64,000 bases of DNA from Linnemannia elongata. Its lineage: Eukaryota > Mortierellomycota > Mortierellomycetes > Mortierellales > Mortierellaceae. This document shows positions 1 to 10,489 of the stretch, piece by piece. Position 1 is the stretch's first letter. Each line of letters opens with the position of its first letter. The position numbers and the translations under genes were made by a program. The DNA lies in assembly GCA_036320915.1 (NCBI GenBank), contig JAXBDG010000017.1:1364001-1428000 (forward strand). Reading direction: 5' to 3'. The notes below the pieces were generated by a model. It saw only the letters and a program-made list of their open reading frames with translations. It had not been told where the DNA came from and ran no database searches.

Positions 1-771
1 AGACAGAGACTTGGACCCCCAGCTCAAGTATCCTTCAGGTATGACCCAGGAGCTGTAAGAAAGGTGCTTTTCGTTGCCACTAGTGCAATTGCAGATCACT
101 TATCGTTATTTTTTCACTATATTCATGTAGCTCCTGATCTCTCTGCAAGGTCTTGTCCTTGTCCCTGAGCCATATTATAACGAAGCCGGGTAAGCCTCTT
201 GATCTATGACTTTTGTTTGATATCGCAGAGGTGATCATAAAAACTATGCTAACCGTTTCCTTTTTCCTATTTTGTCCACAGATTCGAAAAGTTTGTTGGT
301 ACTGAAGAAGCGGCTCGCAATTCGGAGCTCTACAACGAGAAAGTGTACCTGCTGTCCTTGAAGGTAACCAACACTCCCATGTTCAATGATATTTCTGTAC
401 AGTATGTATTGCTTCAATATGACAATATGAAATGAACAGTGTGCTAACACTAGTGATGCATCTGCATTGCCACTTTTTAGACGATTCAAACGATTCTGAA
501 CCACCCCCCGACCGCACTGAGCAAGGAGGTGCGGCATTTCTACTTTGAGCGACAGAAGCTAGAGCAGGTTGTGATTGAGGGTCTTGAGCTCATTGCACAT
601 TCTGAAGCTGAGGCTGACGCAGAGGCCGAATCAGTAGATGGCGCAGAAGAGCAAAACGAGAGCAATGGTACGGAGAAGGAGGCAGGACCCATGATCAAGC
701 GGATCAGTAAGGGAGCGCTAAAAATGTTGAAGAAGCACATTGATGCGCTTAGTCATTTCTTGGAGGAGTAG
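1..771 (+). CDS. 3' end of an unrecognised protein (partial)
   Basis: The window opens inside this gene. Three exons fit one reading frame: 1-38, 282-363 and 481-771, joined by GT-AG introns 39-281 and 364-480. They give 136 residues ending in TAG at 769-771. The visible protein is helical (for example LYNEKVYLLSLK and KEVRHFYFERQKLEQVVIEG), followed by an acidic Ala/Glu stretch (AEADAEAESVDGAEE) and a basic C terminus (MIKRISKGALKMLKKHIDAL). This looks like the end of a larger alpha-helical protein, but I do not recognise the family. The frame continues through both introns with correct phase, so the exon structure is better supported than any function. Confidence 0.6.
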
Positions 772-1468
772 AGAAACTATGCCTGCATTAATCATCAATT
801 AAAGCTATCTTTTTGCACTATTAAGACTGGCTGTGTTCTTAAAAGTTGAAGGCGAAGGCGAAGGCACACTTGGGAAGTATGGCTGATTCATTGTATTAGA
901 AGAGAGGTTGATTGGGCGAATGCAGGCTGGTCATGTGATGCAGAAACACACCAACGTGACGTCATCCTGCAAAAAAACGGAGATAAAAAGAGGTGCCATG
1001 AGTTTTTTTTGATGGTTGTCTTTCTTTCTTTTCCCTTTTCTTTCATTCTGTTCCCCTCCCCATTCGACTTTGTGGAAGCTACCAGTCCTCTCTGTCGAAT
1101 CACTTTGTCACTTCTTCGTTGTATCCTCTACTCTCACTCACTCTTTTACTCACATTTACAAAGCTCTTTGTGAATTGAACTCAACGCCTCCTTACATCTA
1201 TCCACCCACACCCACCCACTAACCCGCCTGTCTGATTGCATCACCTTTATTTCCGACTATTTCACTATCTGCTCGGAAAACACTACCAGACAGCACCCCC
1301 TCCCTAACAGCAACCAACAAAGGACGACAAAGTTCAAGAATAAAACAAAATCACAAAAGAAAAAAAGAACAAAACAACCAGCCTCCTCTCTTCCCAGACC
1401 ACACTCCGCACTCCACACTCCACACTCCACACTCCACACACTTACCTTTATCTGCTGCGGATATCTGA
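772..1468. other. Intergenic: 3' flank of the first gene and TFIIB promoter/leader
   Basis: No gene is seen in this stretch. The half next to TFIIB is strongly CT-rich, as in most promoters and leaders of this window, and carries a seven-base tandem repeat at about 1402-1440 (listed separately). No convincing TATA box is visible. Confidence 0.5.
1402..1440. repeat. Heptamer tandem repeat (CACTCCA)n
   Basis: Five near-identical copies of CACTCCA follow one another, the first with one change (CACTCCG). The array lies 30 bases upstream of the TFIIB start codon, inside its probable 5' leader. Confidence 0.85.
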
Positions 1469-2769
1469 ATGAACACCATGACTGTCCCCCCGGCTCCCCA
1501 GCAAAAGATCGTGGATTTGAACGTCCAGCTCATGTGTCCAGGTGAGTAAATATACATGTCGTGATACCATGGCGAGAACTTGTTGTAGGAAGATGCTGGG
1601 TTCAACAAGTAAAAAAAAGAAGGGTTTGTAAGCTCACATCTACCTTTTCATATCTGCTCATCATTCTCAAATCCCATCCCAATATTAAACGGAATATCAC
1701 CCTCTTCAAGACTGTAAGATTGTGCCTCCAAATATCTCGGAAGAATTCTCAAACGGCGATCTAGTCTGTGCGGACTGTGGTCTTGTGTTAGGAGATCGAA
1801 TCGTTGATACTCGGTCCGAATGGCGTACATTCGCAAACGATGAGGGTGACGACCCCTCGCGTGTCGGTTCTGCTGCGAACCCATTGCTCAATGGACCTCA
1901 GCTGGATACAGTCATCTCGCAGAGGGATGGAGGCTCGGGTGCTGCGAGGGAGTTGAACAGGACGCACGGTCGTGTCACCGCTGTAAAGGGAGAAAGGAAC
2001 TTGCTTCAGGCGTACAAGGATATTTCGGCCATGTGTGAAGCCATTGGATTGCCCAAGCTCATTGGTAAGATCCCCTTGACACCCTTTGTTGTTGAAATCT
2101 GCGCATTTAGTTATTTTTCAACCTGGTTGAATGCACATGGAGGTGAATGGGATATGACGTGGGACTGACACTAATCAGGGCATTTCTCTTTGATCTTGTC
2201 TTCTTTCACTCCGTTCAACAGCCGATATCGCAAAGCAGCTGTTTAAGAGAGTTGAGGATGAAAAGCTCCTGAGAGGCAAGCCCAATGAAAGTATCATCGC
2301 CGCATGTATCTTTATTGCTTGTCGACAGGAGGGTGTCCCGCGTACTTTCAAGGAGATCTGTACCCTGACTCAGGTTCCCAAGAAAGAAATTGGTCGCTGC
2401 TTCAAGGCCTTGAACGACGCATTCCACGAGACAAAGGTCCAGACGATGACCTCGGAAGACCTGATGGCGCGTTTCTGCTCTAACTTGGGCTTGAACATGG
2501 AGATCCAAAAGGCAGCAGTAGAATTGACCAAGAAGGCCAAGGAAATTGGAACACTTGCCGGAAAGTCCCCAGTCTCGATCGCAGCCGCCTGTATCTATAT
2601 GGCTTCGACGTTGTACAAGGAGGACCGGAACACGCGAGACATTTCCGTCGTATGTGGTGTGTCTGAGGTTACGATTAAGAATGCATACAAGCATCTCTAC
2701 AACGAACGGGCACGTCTGGTTGATGATCGGATCACGGCCAAGTTGATTGATAACCTACCCTCGCCCTAA
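1469..2769 (+). CDS. SUA7: Transcription initiation factor IIB (TFIIB)
   Basis: This is the RNA polymerase II general factor that bridges TBP-bound promoter DNA and the polymerase in the nucleus. Exons 1469-1541, 1711-2064 and 2222-2769 encode 324 residues, the usual TFIIB length. The N-terminal zinc ribbon shows the CPDC and CADCG pairs and is split by intron 1 right after the first cysteine-proline. The B-finger/linker follows (SEWRTFAND, then DDPSRVG). Two cyclin folds come next, marked by SIIAACIFIACRQEGVPRT and by SIAAACIYMAS. The start is the first ATG of the frame; a second ATG three codons later would lose nothing conserved. All family landmarks are present and I see nothing odd. Confidence 0.96.
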
Positions 2770-3523
2770 GCACGGAAACCAAGAGCATGGATTTATCGTG
2801 TGAGGCGAGTTGCGCGATTTGATCAATCGTCGCTTTGCTTTTTCTTTTCTTTTCTTTCTTTTTTTTTTTTTTTCTCTTTCTTTTTTTTCTTTTGCTTTTT
2901 TTTGTTTGCATTTTTCTTTTGCATTTTGACCTGGATTTCCCTCTCATAAGGGAAAAAAAAAACTAGTATGAGCAAAAAAAAAGATAAAATAAAAGCAACA
3001 TTGCCGCGGCGGTTATCCTTCATATGTATGTTGTGTTCCCAACCTAAAAGTTGGATCGTACTCACTTTCTCGCTCTTCTCTTTTCCCTCCGACTACATGT
3101 ACTAAACTGATCACGACGTCTACACGCCCACACAGTCTCTGAACTGACCGTTCAATTGCTCTCCCCAACCTGTGTGCATGGTAAAAGAGGGAGGAATTTA
3201 AGCATTGTATAGCCCCAACGTCTTTGTACTTACCGCCTTTTTCTTTGAAAGCAGTGGTGTCTACATTTGCACCCCAAGATTGGGTTTAACTTGCCCCTAC
3301 CTGACGAGATCCCTCATATCCACAGTCGGCTTGCTCAATGCTGCACCATAAATGATCATGAAATTTCATATATATCTCATATCTCAAGCAGTATTCTTTA
3401 CTCATCTCTTTCATCCCTACAAAAGCATCCTTCGCTGCTCCCTCTGGTCAATCACTAGAACAAGACCACAAACTCTATGAACACCTTAGGACCTTCTCAC
3501 CCTGTTGTTATAAAAGTCAAAGA

Positions 3524-3667
3524 TTCCGGTCTCAATTGCTACATCTAACACGCAAACGGCAACAACAAAACTGGGACAGTGGTCTCTACTTTTGCTTCCA
3601 GTCTCAATTGCTACATCTAATACAAGAACGGCAACAACAAAACAGGGACAGTGGTATCTAGTTTTGC
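3524..3667. repeat. Direct tandem duplication, 2 x 72 bp
   Basis: Copies at 3524-3595 and 3596-3667 match over their whole length with roughly eight differences. Both run from a TTCC(G/A)GTCTCAATTGC start to a TTTTGC end. A partial third match (cagtggtgtctacatttgc) sits at 3252-3270, about 250 bases upstream. No coding frame crosses the copies. I do not recognise a known mobile element. Confidence 0.85.
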
Positions 3668-3749
3668 CGACTGAGCAAGGTAGGAGTGGGGCGTAGGATG
3701 ATCATTACGTCCCCTGTGTCGTGGCGAGTGAATCCGAAACCCGAATGTC

Positions 3750-3821
3750 CTTAATCCTGGTGAAATATGAAAGGGCAGGGAAGGACTTAATCCTGGTGAT
3801 ATATGTAAGGGCGAGGAAGGG
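3750..3821. repeat. Direct tandem duplication, 2 x 36 bp
   Basis: Two adjacent imperfect copies share the core CTTAATCCTGGTGA(A/T)ATATG followed by AAGGGC. Their starts at 3750 and 3786 are 36 bases apart. The pair lies about 80 bases downstream of the 72-bp duplication. Confidence 0.75.
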
Positions 3822-4158
3822 CTTGGGGGAGTGAAGAAGGTAAGGAAAGCAATGGGGATGGTCGAGCGCACATTACTAGGGCTCAACATCATTGGAAAGA
3901 GGGACAAACAAAAATAGATAGACAGCAGATACGAAAATGATGAGGGGTAGGAATTATCATTTGCCAGTTGCTTGTTGCCTGTTGCTTGTTCAAGGGGGTT
4001 TAGGGCTTGGAATCAATAAGGTTTTTTATGTGTGTGAGAGTGTTCAATACACCAGCCCTTTTTTTTGGACCCCTATGAGATCGGTGGATGGTTGAGGTGG
4101 AGTAGATGGGTGGCAGAATGGGATTAGGGGTCTACCCTCATCAGCAAACAAAAAAATG

Positions 4159-4167
4159 TATATAAAA
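4159..4167 (+). promoter_or_regulatory. TATA box upstream of the small membrane-protein ORF
   Basis: The sequence TATATAAAA lies about 120 bases upstream of the ATG at 4287, one of the few canonical TATA boxes in the window. It argues for the downstream ATG, because an open frame starting near 4179 would lie almost on top of the box. Confidence 0.45.
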
Positions 4168-4286
4168 CGTGAATTATCTTGACCCATTTTTACTATTCTG
4201 TAAACAAAAAAAACAACCTAGCTCCCTATTATATTCAGAACGAATCCTATCGCACCCTAATCCCTTTTTTTTGCCAAGTTGCCTTG

Positions 4287-4580
4287 ATGTCTCACAATAG
4301 CTTATTTTTCGGCACACCACGAGTCATTGACAGCGAGGACGATCTTTATCTCCCACCAGAAACAACCATCAGCTCCTACGAGGCTCCTACCGCTCCGCCA
4401 ACCATTCAAGATCACCATGACGCTGTTCAAGCACAGCTGGATGCTGCTCAAGCTCTGACGCGTGTCCTGATCGCGGCTGTTGTCATGATCGCTGTCGCTG
4501 CCCTGGTAATCGTCGCCGCTGTCCAGGGACACGTCAACAATCTGATCCTGTCAATTGTGCTAGGGGTGGAGGATGAGTGA
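4287..4580 (+). CDS. Small hypothetical single-pass membrane protein
   Basis: A single-exon ORF of 97 residues that I do not recognise. The first 60 residues are polar, with an acidic patch (IDSEDDLYLPPETT) and a short helix (HHDAVQAQLDAAQALTRV). One strong hydrophobic segment follows at about residues 63-84 (VLIAAVVMIAVAALVIVAAV), then a short tail ending EDE. This is the layout of a single-pass, near tail-anchored protein, though the tail of about 14 residues is itself fairly hydrophobic. A TATA box 120 bases upstream and a reasonable ATG support expression. No introns and no neighbours give a clue to its role. It could be a lineage-specific gene or a chance ORF; the coherent membrane segment favours a gene. 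Confidence 0.5.
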   Translation: MSHNSLFFGTPRVIDSEDDLYLPPETTISSYEAPTAPPTIQDHHDAVQAQLDAAQALTRVLIAAVVMIAVAALVIVAAVQGHVNNLILSIVLGVEDE

Positions 4581-6118
4581 AGGAGGATAAGGTCGATATG
4601 ACGAATGAGGCATGGAACGCAGACGAGATAAATAACGACTGAAATTGACGGAGGTGTAGATAGGTAACAGATGGCGTTGGGATAGAGACAGACAGTCACC
4701 CTCCCTTTTGATTCAATATAGTTGCTTTGCCATTCTATTTGTGTGCTTGCTTCCCCTTTTTACCAACTTCCTTCTTTCCCTTCCTCAACACCTTTTCGTC
4801 AACCTTCACCTCTGAAAACACCCGCCTTCCACTACTCGACCATGCTCACGCAAAGAACACAATTGCCATACTGCTAGGCCCATTCATTCAGATGTCGGGC
4901 AACGCTCCACAACGTGGCGACTTTATGTAACATGTAAGACGTAAATCATCCTTTCACTTGCAAAGCAGCAAAAACGAGGGGGTTTTTTTTATTTCTTTTT
5001 TCCTTCTCACCTGCAAAGGAGCAAGGTAAGGCCCTATCTATTACTTTTTTCATGTTATTGTTATTCGAGAAAAGAAAAAGAACTTTGGAACCAGGGTTAA
5101 GTATTTTGCATGACTCAAGTCAGAGATCCTAGGTGTCATGTCCTGGGCGATGAGGACGTTGTTTAGCTTCGAATCACAGTGCGCGAGGCCTTGAGAGTTT
5201 AAATACTCGATGCTATCAGTAATGCGTGGTATAAGCCAGCGGACCTCGACGCCAAGAACTCATGCCTCGTTTCCTCTTCCACCCAAACTACTTAAGGTTG
5301 ACAACCTGACCGACCCTCTCGACTCTCTCCGAATTTCCTATACCTGCATGAGTGTTACGGTCGCTCTTATTGGTATCTAACACTTACCTTTGTGCAACGG
5401 CGATGGTTGTTTGAAAAAAATAACACCGTTTCAGGATCTGTGGGTACGAGCAGCTGTGTGTCTTGTTTAACTATCAAGGGAGATAAGGGTGGGACTGGAT
5501 CAACGAAAGTTAGTTCACACAGCTCACACATACCTATGGATGGCTTGAACAGGACATATGGCGTGTGTATCCCCGAGAAACAGAAGACACGTTCAGTCGA
5601 AAACAGCCAACCTATCTAGTCCATTGCCTACATTATTTGGAAGCACTACCGGATCTACTAGCCCACATAGTGATGTAGGTCAATATCTCGCCTCTTCATG
5701 GAAAAAATGAATATGGCCAGTTTGAGCGCGTTCAAGACAAAGAACCCTTGCAAAGCCTGTTTATGACCCTTATCGGTGTTCATGTTCATAAGCTGCAATT
5801 GTTCAAAGGTCAAAAAAAAAAAAAAAAAAAAATAATATGCAGCGAAAGCGATTGTTCAAAACAAAGAAACCCTGCTTCATTAACGTGGTGTGTGCGGATT
5901 CGAAGCTACGCCACCAAAATATGTCCGACCACTAATGGGCCAAGGCATGATTCTCAGCCGTATAGGAATTTCGGGTGAGGAGGGGAAAAGTGAGCCCCAA
6001 CCGAGGATGAAAATATGACTCTGCGGGTGCTTGTAACTTTCTGTCTCCTTTCATTCTGCATCGCTTTTACACGTTCCTCCTTTCCTCAGTCTTCATCACC
6101 TTTAACCAAGAACATTCA
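4581..6118. other. Intergenic 1.5 kb with gene debris
   Basis: No intact gene is seen. The stretch contains a minus-strand protein-kinase relic (about 5050-5250, listed separately), a 21-base A run at 5812-5832, and two related short blocks near 5733 and 5859 (GTTCAA(G/A)ACAAAGAA(A)CCCT). An open minus-strand frame of about 75 codons (about 5421-5619) could be an upstream remnant of the same kinase, but I cannot show it. Confidence 0.4.
5050..5250 (-). pseudogene. Protein kinase remnant (catalytic-loop region only)
   Basis: Reading the minus strand down from 5250 gives about 50 codons with the signature of kinase subdomains VI-VII. A helix ending SIEYLNSQGLAHCD leads into a catalytic loop of the form HCDSKLNNVLI, then a strand TPRI and a DFG-like position reading SDLSHAKY. 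The canonical loop is H-R-D-[LF]-K-x2-N, so His, Asp, Lys and Asn are kept. The DFG motif is degraded: Asp remains but the Gly is replaced. A TGA lies in frame a few codons upstream, and neither the N lobe nor the rest of the C lobe is visible. It is most likely a decayed fragment of a kinase-like family member. Confidence 0.6.
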
Positions 6119-7542
6119 ATGAGTCACGCCAACGCCCACATGAAAGTCATCCTCGGGTAAAAAAAAACAACAACACGCACGCAATTCACTTTTTCTTCCT
6201 CTGCATCCGCTTGTGTATGGTTCGCAAGCACAACACGAACAATATCAAGCAGCCGCTCAACACATATAAATGCCATAGCAACCCAATTGACAACCCACAT
6301 ATATCATCTCTCTCTCCCTTTCATCCAATGATAGATGCATGACATTCGGCCCAGAAGGAGGAGGGGCGCGTGTCAAGACAAACGAGGGCGCAACCGAGAT
6401 CATATCCGCCTTCCGCTCTTATGGCCACACCGCCCTTGACACCGCCCGCATCTATACCGACGGTAACACCGAAAAGATGATGGGTGATCTCGACCTCCAG
6501 GGACTCACCGTCGACACTAAATGTTTCCCCCTCCAACTCGGTGGTCTTCAGGCCGCCAAAGTCAAGCACTCGCTTCAGGAATCGTTGGAGGCGCTGAAGA
6601 CGGACAAGGTCCACGTGTTTTATCTCCATGCACCCGACTATGCGACCCCGATCCAGGAGACGTTGAAGGCTGTGGATGAGTTGTATCGGGAGGGCAAGTT
6701 TGAAGTGTTTGGATTGTCGAATTATCCAGCTTGGGTCGTTGCGCAGATCTACTATATTTGCAAGATAAACGGATACGTCGTCCCTACCGTCTACCAAGGT
6801 ACTTTGCAAACGGGGTCAATTGGTTACTCTTTCAATGAAAGTTTACTTCATGCGCGTTTTTTCTGACCACCCTCTACTGTCTTTTCATATACACCGAATC
6901 AATACGACGAACAGGAATGTACAATGCGTTCACGAGACATATCGAGCCAGAACTGTTTGCCTGCCTGGAGGAGCTCAACATCAAGTTCCACGCGTACAAC
7001 CCGCTCTGCGGTGGTGTCCTGACAGGCGCATACTCCTTTGACGGCAATGTCGAGCAAGGATCGCGCTTCGACCCCAACGCAAAGCAGGGTACTCGGTAAG
7101 TCTTATTGGTCGATCTCACATCTAATGTTGTTGTAATTATTGTTGCCAGCCCACAACCTGACCTTTGACCACCCCTTTTACACTCTATTCAACTTTTCTA
7201 CCTCTTTTTGCCAACCTTAGTTACCGCGAGAGATACTGGAAGAAAGAGTACTTTGAAGCCGTGACGCTCCTGAAACAAGTCGCAGCCCCACACGGTCTGG
7301 ACCTAGTCCAAATCGCATTCGATTGGCTCCAATTCCATTCCAAGATGAACGCCGCCCGCGGGGACGGGATCATTATCGGTGCCTCGTCGTTGAAACATAC
7401 GGTCCAGAATTTGGATGCGTTGAAGATGGGAAAGCCGTTGCCCAAGGATGTGTTGGATGCTGTTGAGCGCTGCTGGGAGTTGACCCGCGAGAGCTCGCCT
7501 TCTTATTTCAGGACCAAGGATCAGATGATGGGCGCTCGCTAA
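6119..7542 (+). CDS. Aldo-keto reductase, AKR7 (aflatoxin-aldehyde reductase) type
   Basis: An NADPH-dependent cytosolic reductase of aldehydes and ketones. Exons 6119-6156, 6335-6798, 6915-7095 and 7221-7542 give 334 residues, close to the AKR7 norm. The tetrad is complete: Asp48 and Tyr53 (in LDTARIYTDG), Lys75 (VDTKCFP) and His111 (FYLHAPD). Further AKR7 signatures are GKFEVFGLSNYPAW, PTVYQGMYNA and YNPLCGGVLTGAY. The first exon of 12.7 codons is needed because the frame begins VILG|CMTFG, matching the first strand of the barrel; starting at the ATG near 6345 would lose it. A TATA-like acatataaat inside intron 1 is probably chance. The substrate cannot be read from the sequence. The gene converges on VPS36 with 164 bases between stops. 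Confidence 0.93.
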
Positions 7543-7706
7543 ATTGTTGCGAGTACCGCGTAACGATGGTCAGATAACTATTGTGTATATCGCTGCAGGA
7601 AACGATTAAAATCACATTTTTTCATAGTGAGGTATGGGCCCTTCACAATGACTGCATGAGAAAGAAGTGAATGCGGACTTTTTTTATTAGTACCCAGCGG
7701 GACGTT

Positions 7707-10165
7707 CTAAATCTCCCAGTGAGTAAACAGGTTATCAAAGAACCGCAACCCTTCGACCGACTCGTCTCTACAAATCAATCCACGCGCCTCTGTCATCAAG
7801 AGCTGCTCCTGGGCGAGGGCAACACTGATCTGGATAGCACTCGCCAACTCGACAGCCGTCAACCCGGCGCCAGGTGGGAGGTTCTGGATACGACTTGTAA
7901 TGGCAGTCGAAACCTCATCGTCACTGTACCGGGCCAATGTTTGGATGACTAGCAGGCCACTGTCGAATTTCCGCATGCGTAGTGGTAGGTTTAGTGCTTC
8001 GAATAGTTCGCACGCCGTGTGCAGATCCTTTGGCGAGATCAGTTCTAATGCATACAAATAGGGTGACAAATTATATCAGCTTAGCCTAGTACATCTAGTG
8101 GGCATTTACAATTGCATTCTGGGGCAAAAATATAAAAAACATACCAACGCCGCGGGCTCGATTGAAGACACAGTAGATGTCCATCAAGCTCATGGTTCCT
8201 CCTTCTCGTTCAACGATAGGTAAAATGAACTCGACCAACTCTCGTGCCAATTCCTTGTGGAACACTGCTCCTGCCGTATCCCTAATTAATTCAGCCAAAC
8301 AAACAAAGACGGTTATTGAGCCCCAAAGTAAACATTGTTTGAATTCTGACAAAACGGCACCGGAGACGCGATGATGAAGTCTTACTTGGTGACAGGGGCG
8401 GCGATACCCATGCTGAGGAGATAGGTCTTGAAGGTCGCGGTCTCTTCATTGTTGACGTTGCTGGATTTCGACAGGCGGTTGGAGATGGTCTCTGCGAGCG
8501 CTACCATCTCGGCCGCCTTGTCCATCAGCCCTTGCAAATCCCGGAACGCTTCTGAGAGTGTCTCGTCTGCCACCTTTTTGTTACTTTCCACTGTCCTCAT
8601 AATGCCGCCTATGCAAAGTGAATTGGTGTGACATGGGTCAGACCTCCTTGTATATGTTTTACGCGACAGTTCATTCGAGTTGAGACAAGAATAAGACTTA
8701 CTGATGCCACCAACTTGGATAGAAGGTGAAGGTGATCCGCTCTCAATGGTTGTTGATGAAGACTGATTCCTGGCGGTCTCCACAGGCCGAGCCTTGGGCT
8801 TGTTCTAAATCGTAGCCACGAAACAAGAAAGTGGTTCCGTCAGTAAAAACATTTCATCCGCACACCAAGTATACACATACAACTAGCTCCAAGGTGATGG
8901 TATTACCTCCCATGCTTTGTTTCCCATGGCAGACTTTAGCAGTGTCTGAAAACTTCCACTGCCGCCAGCTCGAAAGGATAACTTGACACTATTGGCATCC
9001 TCTGGTGTCGGCTTTGATCCGCCATAGAAATTAGACATTCCTGCCATAAACTTGCCTGACGCCGTCAATTTCCCTGCTGTTGCATCCGATGCGGTCGGGG
9101 TAATCGAAAGCGAGGTAGAAGTCTGCGAAAGTGTCGAGGGTAGCTGACTGATAGATCGTTGGTGCTGCTGCTGACGATGCAGCATAAACGCCATCGAATC
9201 CTGGTCCTGGAGTTGGGTCCCACAGATTTCACAGTGAATCATAAAGGGGTCGTTGTGGAATGTACATGCAGGACACGCGATCCCTGGCTGTTCGTTTGTC
9301 GTTCCTGGAGCGTCATTAACAGTAGTAGAGGGTATTGATTCGACAAAGTGGAAAGGATCTGCGGCGGGTGTGGTGGGAGTCTCCATTGATCCCTGAGGTT
9401 TCCTGACGCCACAGACTGTGCACTTTGTGAGCTCCCCTTGGTTACTGTTGTAGCAGACTGTGCACACCCAGGAGGGCTCAGTCTTGAGAGTCAGTGCTGC
9501 CATGACAGATGGGTCCAGTCCTGCTCCTCCTCCTCCTCCGTGAGATGAGATAAAGTCTGTCGATGACTGGGGGTCAAAGTTGGCTGAGCGCGGGTATAAG
9601 TCTAATGTGATTTTTGGCGACGACGACATAAATCCTCCCTAGAAGAGTATGGCGATGAAAGGTAGGTGTTGGTTGCTGGGGCTTTGGATGAGATAGCGTT
9701 GACAAGGTCTCTGTTATTACTTACATAGTGCTGGATACCATTGATCAGGCGTAGTGCGAGTCCAATGGACTTTCGTGCGGGATCCTTGGCATCGATGTAG
9801 AGGATGCGATAATTTGTCAGGTAGACCGTCCCGTTCGGATAATCCTCTGCTTTCACGCGTCTATGTGTAGGTTGAACAAAACAATGGTGTTGTGTGAGTA
9901 ATTGAGTCTAGACTCTCCTGCTTCTCGGTCTTGAAGGACAAATAAAAGGTGATACGAAAACAGGTATTGTGTGAAAAGTGTGCTGAATGACAAGTATGCT
10001 AAACACATGGTCGCGAGTAGGTGAGCGAGTGGGTGAGTGAGCAAGTAATGAGTTGCCTTACCCGTCGTAGAGTCCGACCTGGTCCTGGGTTGTTTGAATG
10101 GCTTCCTGTGGTTCGAGTACTGGTCTGAATGTGGATGTGAGTTCGATGGGGTCCCAGCGGTCCAT
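7707..10165 (-). CDS. VPS36: ESCRT-II subunit VPS36 (GLUE domain, two NZF fingers)
   Basis: VPS36 binds ubiquitinated cargo and phosphoinositide on endosomes and links ESCRT-I to ESCRT-III during multivesicular-body sorting. Seven exons on the minus strand (10165-10062, 9860-9725, 9638-8907, 8804-8702, 8608-8386, 8281-8145, 8044-7707) give 590 residues. The GLUE domain is split as in budding yeast: strands at residues 1-95, then two inserted NZF fingers, then the closing strand and helix (KLSFRAGGSGSF to GNKAWE). NZF1 near residue 137 reads WVCTVC with CTVCG. NZF2 near 202-222 reads CPACTFHN with CEICG. The C-terminal winged helices contain FNRARGVELISP and end FTHWEI. The start is the first ATG before DRWDPIELT. 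It shares a 324-base divergent promoter with the PP-loop gene at 10490. Confidence 0.95.
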
Positions 10166-10489
10166 GGCAGTTTGTGTGTGTGTGTTTGTCGACAAAGGAA
10201 TACGTCGTTGAGTAAAGTGGTTTGGGCAAAGAGAAACGTGTGTGAACTGTGAGGCGCTTTTGCACGCAGCATAAATGAAAAAGACTCGGTCTGGCCTCAT
10301 TCTTTTAAAAGTGACTGCGATCACCAATTGATCCCTCCTCAATTGTTCGCCCACACCAACTCGACTTGACTGACTCTGAGGAAAAGAAAAAAGAAAGTTT
10401 CCGCCATAGCCCCGGAGAAATTACTCTTCTTCCTTCCTCCTTGGAATCTCATCCATCTCATCTCCTTCACACTCATACACACTCACAAC
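10166..10489. promoter_or_regulatory. Divergent promoter of VPS36 and the DPH6-like gene
   Basis: This 324-base stretch separates two start codons on opposite strands and must hold both promoters. It contains a short GT repeat near the VPS36 start and CT-rich sequence before the rightward start. No TATA box is evident. Confidence 0.5.

Larger units (their letters stand above)
2770..4286. other. Intergenic 1.5 kb with tandem duplications
   Basis: Nothing coding is supported here. Just downstream of TFIIB lies a T-rich tract (about 2840-2925), probably 3' untranslated. At 3252-3821 there are two local duplications (listed separately) and a short GTTGC-rich repeat near 3961-3993. The right end holds a TATA box for the small ORF at 4287. 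Confidence 0.5.

Noticed and set aside
6258..6280. TATA-like element inside AKR intron 1 as an alternative promoter
   Set aside because: The upstream exon supplies the conserved first strand of the barrel (VILGCMTFG), so this DNA is intron in the main transcript.
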